This document shows, piece by piece, positions 37,787-48,000 of a stretch of 64,000 bases of DNA; the first letter of the stretch is position 1, and each line of letters opens with the position of its first letter. The stretch is from Parus major (taxonomy: Eukaryota > Chordata > Aves > Passeriformes > Paridae): assembly GCF_001522545.3 (NCBI RefSeq), contig NC_031770.1:89973194-90037193 (forward strand), written 5' to 3'. Both the position numbers and the translations under genes were made by a program. The notes below the pieces were generated by a model. The model ran no database searches and was not told the origin of the DNA. It saw nothing but the letters and a program-made list of their open reading frames with translations.

Positions 37787-40700
37787 CCTGGGAAATACCC
37801 TCTGACCAGTGCCTGCTTCCCAGGAAGTGGTGGCCAACATGAGACCATTTCATAGTGGTTTATATACCTGTACATTTAAAGGGAGTAGATCTTCCATGAA
37901 TGAGACATTTTGAAGGGTTTTTTTACTTACTTGCATTAATCTGAATGCAATCTTGTACCTTTTTGTATGAAAATGTTTTGTTATATACTTGGGTCCAGTT
38001 ATTTTCATGCAAGTGATACATTTTGTATATAAGGCTTAGGGCATTTGGCATTTTTATACAGCAAATTTTTATAAGGAACTTTCAAAGAAATTAATTTTTT
38101 TTATTAGATTCAACTTTTTTATACACGTGGATAAAAAAACCCACGGTGCAATATTGCAGTGAAAGGAGAAGTACTGAGGAAGGGGCATTCATTAGACATT
38201 TTCTGAAGTATATGTACTAATTGAGGCTGTGTAATTTCAAGTGATGCCATGTCTCAGTGCCACACTTTTGTTGTCCTATGCTCATAGCTTTGTGCTGACA
38301 TCAGAGGAGTGAGTGACTTAACAGTCTTAAACCCTCCTTTGCAGTCACTGAGAAACTGCTGAAAGATAGTGGGAGGCACCTTTTTTTTTTAATTTATTTT
38401 TGCCTTTAAAAGGATTTTTGTTGGACTTCTAAATCTGAGGACTCTTGTTTGGTGAGGGGTAAATTCTCTTCTGTACATCTGTTTTCTGACACAGTGTTCC
38501 TTTTTCCTGCTCAAAAGTTGTTCTTTGGCATTGTTCACTATGAAATAGAATGTGGACCTACCTCTGTTAAATTAATGTAAATGGTCTAATGATTTCTAAG
38601 GAGAAAAAGCAGATTCTATTTCTTCTTTTTCTTTTGTTGCGATTGTTAGTTCTGAAGACATATTTAAGACCATATTAACAATTAATAAATCAATAACATT
38701 AATAAAACTGGTTTCAGAGTAACAAAATATTAATGATGTGCCAGCAACATAGTTTAAGGAAGCAAGATCTATGCAGCTGACGTACTTTTCACAACTGTTT
38801 TAAATGGCTGCTGTTTTAAATCACTTAAGGGAAGAAAATCCCAAAAAAACAAAACAACCTGGAGGAAATGATTCAGTCTAACCTTACTTATGTTTATACT
38901 CAGTTCTTCTTCATTCAATACATCTTCATTTACAATGTGAAGAATATGTCAGCTTCCATAAATTAGGCCCAGAGGCTCTACAGGAAAAAATGGGATCTTA
39001 CACGGTCCTGTTAAGAAAATGTTGTAAAACTGTGGTCGATTTCACTGAAATTGATACAGTTCTTTGAAGAGCAGTTTAACTCCATTTATGAGAGTATGAT
39101 TCATATCAACTGCTAGAGAAAAGAAAGTAGCCCCGTAATCTGATTTAGTTCTGCTCTGGAAAGGAGTGCCGGAGTCCAGCCATCAGCAGAAGATTCTTTT
39201 AGATCACAGCCAGCATTTCTCTGTTCCTGCACCTCCTTGTACAGAAGAAAGGTAAAACTCTTCAGTACTGTGGGAGAACACCTCCATAGCTGTGTTCTGG
39301 AGTGGTGCTGCCAAAGCTGAAGTGTGCTGGAAAAAATGCATCTCCCTGCAGAAGGGTGCAGAAATGCTCACTTAATGAGCTCATTGTGTGATCAGCTAAG
39401 GAAGATTGTTTATTTAAGAGATTTAAATCCAGCCTAAAGAGATCAGTTCTCAGCTTCCAGCTGTTTCACAGGAACTGAATGGCTGTGTGTCCGCGAGATC
39501 CTCTGCATGGGATCTGCCAGCACACACAAGGGGCAGACGCTGTGGTCTTGAGACTGAGAACCAATTCTGACCTTTTAGGTGCTTCCCATGGTGAACATGT
39601 GGGATTTTTGAAGAAACTGTACCCTAGGGTAGGCTGCTGGCTCAGTGCTACAGGGGGAACCACAGGGAGCACTGGTCACTGTTTGCTTTTAAGGGCTCAG
39701 GCCACAGTGAGACAGTACAAGACAAAGAGGGAACAAAGTGTGCATGTAAGACTTACACATGCCAAAGACATCTTCTGTGTCCTGTTGCTCTTTTTCTGGG
39801 CATAGCAAATACTAATTCCAAACCATACCTAACTGCTTCCACAGCAGTGATGCCAATGCTTAGCAAAGTAAGTAAAACAGCCATTTCTGAAGTGCACACT
39901 GGTGGGTGTCTGTGGGTAAGTGGAAAGGGAAATATGTATATCTGTGTTAGAACTGGAAAGATAGTTGTTTCTCTTGGTGGAAATAAATACCCGTATTTAT
40001 GTCTACATTTAATTTAATTTATTTTATCACCAGGTAATTTGTCTCAAGAATGAACAATGATACTTATCCCAGTATCCCTAGACCTAAGTAGGCTATTTAA
40101 GTAGTCTGGTCTGTACACTTAGTTCCTACGAGTGGAAGGAGACAAATCATGAGAACAGGCAGCTGAGGCTTGGATTCATCATACCTAAGCATGAGCTCCT
40201 TTGTTGTGAGGTGACTCACCCCTGGCGAGTGAAAATCATGTCAAAAGAAATCTGTCTCATTTGAGAACATACTAATATTCTGGAGATACCTGAGTCCCTC
40301 CACTAAGGAGGGGGACAGTTCTGTGAGATTCAAGTAACACAGGATAAATTTGAACCTGGCCTGTAATCTCTGAACCTTTATCTGGCCATCAGTGATTCTT
40401 TTCACTATAGTATTCCGGCTTTAGTCAGTCCAGTGAAAAGATTAGATAAATAAATTGTACTTCCACTTTTCTTTTCTTTGTATCTCCTTCTTTCCTAAGT
40501 TTAAAGCCTTATATTTTGGGGAAAAAAGCTAATAATCCGGACATTCAGAATCACAGCTAGTTTTAACTTAGTGAGACAGAAAATCAGCTGTATGTAATGG
40601 CTGTAGCCTTTACTCAAGCAAATTCTTACTTACGATGGAAAAGTTCATTTTGAGCAGGACGGAGCTGAGTTTATGTATTTTACCGTGCTGTCTCTGTGCA

Positions 40701-41229
40701 ATACAGGTATGGAAAAGATGGAGGACTTTATATATTGAAATCTGGACAAGCAGCATATCTGAGAATTTATGATATTTAACCTACTACTTTGTGCTTTAAT
40801 ATTTAGCAGCGTCTTTGTGGAAAATGTTTTTAGAATTGTACTGTTTACATTTTCTTGGGCTTAGGCATAACATGTAATAATAAAGGGGTCTGACAGTGGA
40901 TTCATTACCCCTGTAATCCAGATTTTCCAAAATGTAATGTGTAAGTGCCATGATGTTAGCAAGGAGAAAAAAAAAAAAAAAAAAAGCCAGAAAACTCAGT
41001 CCCATGATGTTCCTGTGTCTGATATGGCTGTTGATATGAGCAGGATGTTCTGTAATGTGAGGGGGAAAACATGTACTGAAAGAACATTGTAGAACTTAGT
41101 ATGGAATGAGGGGGTGGAATTGTCAGAGATGTGGAGAACTAATGGTTCTTGTTTTTTCAGTATTTTTGTTCCGAAACATTCTAAATGCTGTTTCATTCTT
41201 TCTGTGTCAAATGTCCTACCCAGAATAAA
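37787..41229 (+). other. CILK1: CILK1 3' UTR and downstream sequence with poly(A) signal candidates
   Basis: AT-rich, no coding potential. AATAAA occurs at 38684, 38701, 40879 and 41224; which one ends the mRNA cannot be decided from sequence. A pure run of 19 A lies at 40967-40985. Confidence 0.6.
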
Positions 41230-41535
41230 GTTATCCTTAAAGTACTACTGTCTGACTGACTTGCTCTTTTTTTCAGTTTTTAATGGAAGCTCTTTAGTTA
41301 GCCTTTTGTTTGGTTGGGTTTTTTTAGTTGGGTTATTCAGTTTATTCAGGTTTTTTAATTAGCCACCTTGGGGGGGCACTGCACGTTCACTGGCCACATG
41401 GTTTGAGTGTAAGCTTGTAATTTCTGCAATATACTGTGAGCTCCCTGTAAAACTGATTGCTTGGATGTCAGCTCCTCTGAAACTACCTGCAATACTGAAT
41501 TATAATATGCATAACACTTCAAGAAAAACACTTCA

Positions 41536-41612
41536 GTCTAGCTGAACTAGATTGTTGTGGGTCCCTTCCAACGGAAAATATTCTATTTTGTTCTGTTCCT
41601 ATTCTATTAAAA
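41536..41612 (+). mobile_element. CR1 LINE 3' end, very short
   Basis: GAACTAGATTGTTGTGGGTC then CCTTCCAACGGAAAATATTC and repeated TTCTATT units match the last 70 bases or so of a CR1 element. Confidence 0.75.
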
Positions 41613-41930
41613 ATTATTCTCAGTGTCTTGTGTCACCTTTTTAGCCTTCACCCCTGTCTTTCAAGGCAGTAGAAGCTGAAGATAGTTTATAACTTAAAAG
41701 CCCAGCCCTTTTATTAGCTGTTTAAGTGGACTGAAAACCACTTGCACAGGTGGACAACTAGGTGAAAAACACATTTACACGTGCAAGGAATCCAGTTTTA
41801 CCAGGGGGGTGGGGGGAGGAGCGTATCATGTGAGGAGCTCACAGATTCATAGGTGACCGGGAAATTGGAAAAGCAATAAAGTGAAATAAGAAACATTTGC
41901 ATACACACACTCTCGCTGCGTATAAGGCAC

Positions 41931-42259
41931 AAAACAATGGCAAACTGCCCCATGCAGCGCCTCACTTGGATGTGTCTGCAGTCTTGGAAGCTTGACTACC
42001 CTACGTTCTCCTACAAATGGACCTTGAGCTTGTTTGGAGGTTCTAGCAGGGGAGCGCAGCTACCGTATACCCTTGACCGATGAACGGTACCGTCTCTATC
42101 GGGGAGGTCGTCCTCTTCGACCGAGCGCGCAGCTTCGGGAGGGACGCACATGGAGCGTTGAGGGAGGAAGGGGACACCCGCCTAGCCAGCCAGATCAGCC
42201 GAATCAACCCTGGCGATCAATGGGGTGACAGATGTCGCAGCCAGATCGCCCTCACATCC
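41931..42259 (-). ncRNA. RN7SK: RN7SK, 7SK small nuclear RNA
   Basis: The Pol III transcript that holds P-TEFb inactive with HEXIM, LARP7 and MEPCE. On the minus strand it starts GGATGTGAGGGCGATCTGGC at 42259 and can be followed through the whole known vertebrate 7SK sequence to a TTTT at 41934-41931, about 329 nt (human about 331). The two GATC motifs of the HEXIM-binding 5' hairpin are at RNA positions 13-16 and 42-45 (plus 42244-42247 and 42215-42218). The 3' hairpin (GGCGCTGCATGGGGCAGTTT then GCC) for LARP7 is intact. The stem near RNA 158-183 differs from human. A type 3 Pol III promoter lies directly behind the start. In human, RN7SK also sits between CILK1 and GSTA4, so this looks like the true gene, not one of the scattered copies. 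Confidence 0.97.
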
Positions 42260-42282
42260 AGACAAACCGCGCTCGCAATCAG

Positions 42283-42291
42283 CTATTTATA
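42283..42291 (-). promoter_or_regulatory. RN7SK: RN7SK TATA box
   Basis: TATAAATAG on the minus strand at -24 to -32 from the RNA start, as required for type 3 Pol III genes. Confidence 0.85.
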
Positions 42292-42305
42292 GCTCAGTAC
42301 TGCCG

Positions 42306-42325
42306 ATCTCCTCAACGTCACGGTT
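42306..42325 (-). promoter_or_regulatory. RN7SK: RN7SK proximal sequence element
   Basis: AACCGTGACGTTGAGGAGAT on the minus strand at -47 to -66. It resembles the vertebrate PSE (ACCGTAACTTGAAAGT type) bound by SNAPc, and its position is the expected one. Confidence 0.72.
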
Positions 42326-42476
42326 TGTAGCAACCACTATGAACCTAGCGGCACGGAGCATGGAATCATCAACCTGCAGCGACAAAACCTTCCGAGAGAA
42401 ATAATTTTTTAACCCAGTTAAAAATTTTAGCGAAATTCTTTGGGGTTAGGTGTCTTTCCAGAAGGCTTTGCGAAAC

Positions 42477-42484
42477 TTGCAAAT
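42477..42484. promoter_or_regulatory. Octamer-like distal sequence element
   Basis: TTGCAAAT on the plus strand, 7 of 8 to the ATGCAAAT octamer, at about -218 to -225 from RN7SK, the usual DSE distance. It is also about 110-160 bases upstream of the inferred GSTA exon 1. Confidence 0.5.
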
Positions 42485-42589
42485 TTACGGCTTCCCATTG
42501 GCGGCTGCTCCTCTCGTCCCCGTCCCGTGGCCTGGGCGGGGCGGGCCCGGCGCTGATCGCGGCTGCAGGCGGGGCCAGCGGGAGCGCCT

Positions 42590-42642
42590 GCCTTGGAGCG
42601 TCCTGTGCTCGCTCGGCATCGCCGCTTTAACCCTCCGTGCGT
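42590..42642 (+). other. GSTA: Inferred non-coding exon 1 of the GSTA gene
   Basis: A good donor (CGT followed by GTGAGTAG) at 42643 follows the GC boxes. Joined to the acceptor at 44964 it gives a 5' UTR leading into the ATG at 44985. The left end is a guess. Confidence 0.45.
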
Positions 42643-44964
42643 GTGAGTAGTGTGGGCCCCTGGGATTTCTCTCTTCCTGCTCCCTCCCAAACAGTGCCCG
42701 TGGCTGGTTTGGCTCAGGTGAGGCGGGGAGCCGGGGGTCTGTGAGGGGCTCAGGCCTGAGCCGTGGATCGGCTCTCCCGGTCACGGGCTCCCCGTGTCAC
42801 AATGCGGACCGCTCGTCATCTCGCGTCTCCCTAGAGCGGGAGGGCTGGGGGCTGGTGGCCCGGGGAAAAGCTGTTGAGATGTCCCTGTTGAGCACGGGAC
42901 GTTCCCCCGTGTTGGTGTTGCGGGTGCAGAGTGGAACCGCTTTTGGGCTGCTGCTGAATGCTGGCAGGGAAAATCGGGCCCTGGAATCCTGGATCTGCAG
43001 GACGTGCCAAGCACAGCTCGACCCCTGGCCCTCTTCACTGATATTCTTCTAGTTCATTCTAGCGGGGGAGTGATCGCTTCTTACAGCGATATTCATTTTC
43101 TCTCATTCCCTCTGTTAACCCAGCTGGCCTTTATAAGTCACAGCAAGGGAGCAAATTTTTCGCAAAGTCCCTTTTCCTCTTGAGGTGTCAGGTGTGAGGG
43201 GAATGCACAACAACCTACCAGCAATTGCAGCTTCTGACTGCAAATTGCCACTTTACCTGTTTGTGATGAAGGGCAGAGAAGGGAGAAAGTCTCTGTCCCT
43301 GACCAGGGTGCTCTTTCCATCAGATTTTAGTTCACAAGTTGGACTTTCTCTACCAGTATGGCATGGCAGGCTCAGTCCTAGGAACCTAGAACGCTACAGC
43401 TCATTTCAAACTTTTTGATCCCCTGGTATTCACAAAACAAGCACCCACCATGCCTCTTTACCTTCCTTTTGCCTCTGCTGCATTGAGATGTGTTGGGCAT
43501 CAGTGACTTGTTATGTCCTGTGACCTGTCTCCAGAAGTGGCACTGTGACTCTTCTGTTTCTTTAGTTTTTTAAACTGCAAGTTAAATATCACCTGTGTTT
43601 TTTTTTTATTCTTTCTCTGTGAATGTAGCTATATTACAAGTAGCTCCTGTTTCGTTCTGTTCTTTTGTGTAGCTCACAGTGATACTTTTCTTCAGTCTTT
43701 TTGTGTGTTTCTAATTCACTGCTGTATTCATCAGTGGTAAAGACACTATTTGGCAGTGTTTTACTTCCCTGTGACTTACCTAAGAGCAATCAGAGGCCCC
43801 TGAGCAGGCAGAGGCAGAATAGCCTTTGAATTCCCATGGCCTGATGCAGTCTCATGTTTTGTGTTCTCTTTTCATGCCTCTTGGCTAACAAGCAGACCAC
43901 TTTGTGCGTGGTCAAGGTCTTTTTTCCCTCTGCTTATGAAGGAGCTTTTGAAATATTGGAAACTGCAAGTTATTGTTTGCATGCCAAGAGCCTCTTTTCC
44001 AGAATTACTTGAACTGTGGATTGAAGTGACAATAAATCACCTTACAGAGGGAAAACAGCTCTCAGTTGCAGCAAGGACTTGCTGTTAGGGAGTTCTGCAT
44101 GTGAAATGCCAGTATGAGTAAATTTGATTGCTGTCTTGGTTTATGGCTCTACAGTAGAATCCAGTTCCTGCTGAGGCCTAAACACTATTCAAAAAATAAC
44201 AATTAATAGCCTCATTTATGAAGTCATTAAAGAACTAAAATGCTGCTTGCAAAGCAGCATTTGATCATCTGAAAAGTCTACAAAGTTTTACATAGCAACA
44301 GGGTTTATTAATAGAAAGAAATGTGGTCTGTAGAAGGATAAGTAGTGCAACACTCTGAAACTTTGTTTTAATCTGGATTATTACAGAAGAAACAGGCCAT
44401 TCTTCTGAAGTTTCTACTGATCCTGGATCACATATTTCAATACTTTTGAAGTTTCTACTGATTGCTAGATCACCACAGCTAGGAAGAAAAAAGTGAGAGG
44501 CTTGAAAGTACATTCCCATGTTTCACCTAAACGTGTAGAATTAAAGTTTAGATACTTCTGGCATTCCTTGATACAAGGTTTGCCAGATTTGGAAACTTGG
44601 TTTATTGTCTCTTCTCTTTGCTCAAGGCTTGGCTTTTAGCAGTGTCTGTGTAACTTCAGTGCTGAAACTTACATTTTCTAAAAGTTTTAAGGATTTTCTT
44701 TGTGGTGACTTTTTATTTTTTCTGTTATCTCCTACTTAGCAACTTGATGCTTTTCCTGAATTTCAGAGGGATGAAATGTCTACGAAAGAATTTGACTTGA
44801 CTGTGCAGCAATAAAAACAAATCAGTTTAGACTGAAACTTTGCTAAAATATTTTGTCAAAAATTAACTTAAATTTTTGTTGTGTGAGTGACCTGTGAACC
44901 GTTATCCCAGCTGCCATCAGATTTTTGTATCATTATTAACTTACTATCTTTTATAACTCTTTAG
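42643..44964 (+). other. GSTA: GSTA 5' UTR intron
   Basis: About 2.3 kb. The first 400 bases are GC-rich; the rest is ordinary. A short direct repeat (GAAGTTTCTACTGAT, at about 44407 and 44450) is the only structure noticed. Confidence 0.5.
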
Positions 44965-44984
44965 GTAACAGAAAGTTTGAAGTC

Positions 44985-45071
44985 ATGTCCGCAAAACCAA
45001 AACTTTACTACTTTGATGGAAGAGGCAAGATGGAATCGATTCGTTGGTTGTTGGCTGCAGCTGGGGTCGAG
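44985..45071 (+). CDS. GSTA: GSTA coding exon 1
   Basis: 29 codons from the [23 protein letters not shown], then WLLAAAGVE. It contains Tyr9. The mRNA exon starts at 44965 after acceptor CTCTTTAG. Confidence 0.97.
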
Positions 45072-48000
45072 GTTTGTTTTGGAGTTTTTAACTTCTACTG
45101 CACATTGGTAAGCTTGTCTTTGAGGCAGATCACATGTTATTAGTCAAAAAAAGAAAAGGCATCCCAAGATGCAATAGTAAGTGAACACTGGCTATTCAGT
45201 ATAATTAAATACTTTTACTTCAGGCACACAAAAGCATGGCTTCAAGTTACATGTTTTCTGAGCAGTGACACTGTAAACCAGGTTCTTGCTTAACACAAGA
45301 ATGTAATCCTTAATTAAGCACTTGATTACTGACCCAGAGTTGCTGAACTGATAGATGTGTTCCTTACATAACAAGTGTTATCTGTGCCCAGTGAAACAGC
45401 AATTTACTTTCTCTAGTGTTCCTGTTTTCCATTGAACACTCACACAGAGATTTTTGTTTTATTTTTCACTCCACTGGCTCCATCTTACATAATAAGCTCT
45501 AACACAAATTATGTTGTGTCTTGCATCATTTAGATGAAGCTTAGCAGGGTGAAGTGAGCAAATTGACCCACATGTGTAGGGAAATTAGAAATCTGCACAG
45601 GAAGAAAGTACTTTGATAAAACAGAGAAGGAAGATAGTACTTTAATTTTTTTCTGATAGTATATAATTTACTTATTCATTTGCTGTCCATCTTGGTGGTA
45701 AACTGGTAATACAGTTTGAGGACACAAAAGACTAGTATTTTCTCTGAGTGTCCTCTTACACAATAAGTTGGTACAGTACATACAGTTACTTGTGTACTGA
45801 GCCAAGGAATAGAAGTTTTTCAAAAAGACCACCAGTCTTTTTTTTCAGGCCTTGCATAAAACAGAACTTTTTCTGTTCCTCTGTCATTTCATGATCATCA
45901 TCCAACTTCTCTCCATCATTTGTTCCTATGTTTTAAGTCGCTCTCACTTCTTGAGTTTTGTTTTTTTGTGGGTTCTTTGTAAGTTTAAAAAAAAGCTGTT
46001 GATGAGTACCAGTTGCTACATTTTTTCCTTGGAATATTCTTTTCTCAGCTTCTCATCAGCAGAAACCTGGGTTCTGAATTTTAGACTGTGATCATACTTG
46101 CTATGGTTGAACATTGGCAATATGTTAATATGCCTGATCTTCTGGGGTTTCCCTAGTATAGCAAATCTTAATTACTAAAATGAGTGGCATAGATGTTATG
46201 AGAGAGGCTGACTGAGCAAGGCATTTAGGGATTGGTAACATCAACCATTTTCCAAGTCTCCATGTTCTGCACTGATCACAGACATGTATGGCACATGTAG
46301 AAGTCTAACTGGTGTCTTAATCTTGAACTTGGTTCCTCCGTAAGTAACCCTGATTGGATTAGCCATCCTCAGCCATTTGAATGCAACTACATTGATCTGA
46401 TCACCGGCAATTCTCTATCTTTTTGTTTCTCATCTTGTGAATAATTAATCTGCAGGTGTCTGAAACATGCATCTGTACTAAAGTTCTTGCAGGGCTTGCT
46501 ACTTGTACATTATTTTTTAAAAGCTTTGTTTTAACTTCCAAAGAACTTGTTCCTGTCTAGCTCCCAAATCAAAATATCGTACAGCAGATTTTTTCCACAT
46601 TCCAGAAAGCATCTTAAGAACAGCCTAGACTGTTTCACATTACACTACCTGTTTAATACCAAGCAAACCATCCTCACTCCAGTTCTTCTTGCCTATTCTT
46701 TTGCTAGGGTTGCCCGTAGGAGCATTTATCAAGTGTGACAATCCAGGAGATATTGCCAGTACTTCTGTCCTTGTGTTCTCCCTTAAAGCCACATCTGAAA
46801 TGGAGAGAACCATGATGTATATTCTTTTCCTTTTATGGTGCTTTAAAGGTTTATCTGTTCTAAAAATGTGAAAAGATTCTTATTTCCTCTTCTTCCTCAC
46901 TCTCTTTTGTCAGTTTGAAGAAGAGTTTTTGGAAACACGAGACCAATATGAGAAGCTCCTGCAAGGTGAGTCCATATGAAATCTCAAGAAAAGTGTAACC
47001 AGACTTAGAGAAGATGGGTGAAGTCTTTGAAGACTGTATATGTCTTCTTTCCCACATAGAAGAGTAAAGCTGAGAGCTGTGAGCAGCTGCAGAGGCTGTT
47101 TTTTATCACATGTGGACAGATGAAATCACAAACTGAGTATCTTTCCAACCTGGAGGGTTTGCCATGCCTCTGGATTCTATTGTTCTCCATTTGTCTACAT
47201 ATCCCACCTTAGCTTAAGTCCCACAAATTTAACTATGGGCTTCAGTAACCAGAAAATATGTATCACAAAATTTCATTTTATGATCTGATGTTGTAGTTGA
47301 TAGCTTGAAATATATCTTTTCCCATCTTTTAGTTGTGATTTCCGCCCCCAGCTTCTCTTTCTCCTAATTGTTTACCTGGTGTTAAGTTACCATGGTTACT
47401 GAAGTTCCTCTCCTCAGCCCCACGGCGAGAGGCTGGAGAGAGTAAAGAGAGGACCCTGCTGGCATTTCCAGCTGCTTGAAGTTTCTTTAGCCCAGGAGAC
47501 CCTTCTTTCCAACACGGAAGTTTGTAACTCTGTTTTTCCTGTCCCAGAATGCCTCTGAGCTGTGGAAGCTGAAAGGGCATGCTTCCCTTCCCTTTCTTTC
47601 CCTCCTGTGTTGCCAGGAAACCAGCCTCTCCCCCTCTCTCCCCCTCTGCCCCTCTGTGGAGAATACTCCTACACCTTTGTGGGCATTTGAAGAAGTTGGT
47701 GTCTGTTATTTCTTATCTTGGTGTGCGTAACCTTGATTTGTAGAAAGTTTGTAAGATGTACTAACTGAGAAAATAATTGGTTCTTTCTCTGATGTTCCCT
47801 CCCTCCGAGAAACCCTGTTAAAAGAGACCCCCCAGACCCCAAATCCTTGCTCTCATCCTTTGGATTCCCCTTCACAGAAATAAACTGTGGAATGCAAACC
47901 AGAGAGAGAGTCCCCCCCTGATTTCTTTACTTGCTCCATAGACTTGGATTCTTGAAGAAAATCAGTGAACCCCACAAACATATGCTGGCTCAAAACTCGA

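Larger units (their letters stand above)
42450..43000. promoter_or_regulatory. CpG island and GSTA promoter
   Basis: GC-rich sequence with a CCAAT box (CCATTGGC, about 42495) and GC boxes (GGGCGGGGCGGG, about 42535). It sits between the RN7SK promoter and the GSTA body, so two polymerases are served by one short interval. I see no clear TGACNNNGC antioxidant element. Confidence 0.7.

Noticed and set aside
40967..40985. Run of 19 A as the tail of a processed pseudogene or SINE
   Set aside because: No gene-like or SINE-like sequence precedes it on either strand.
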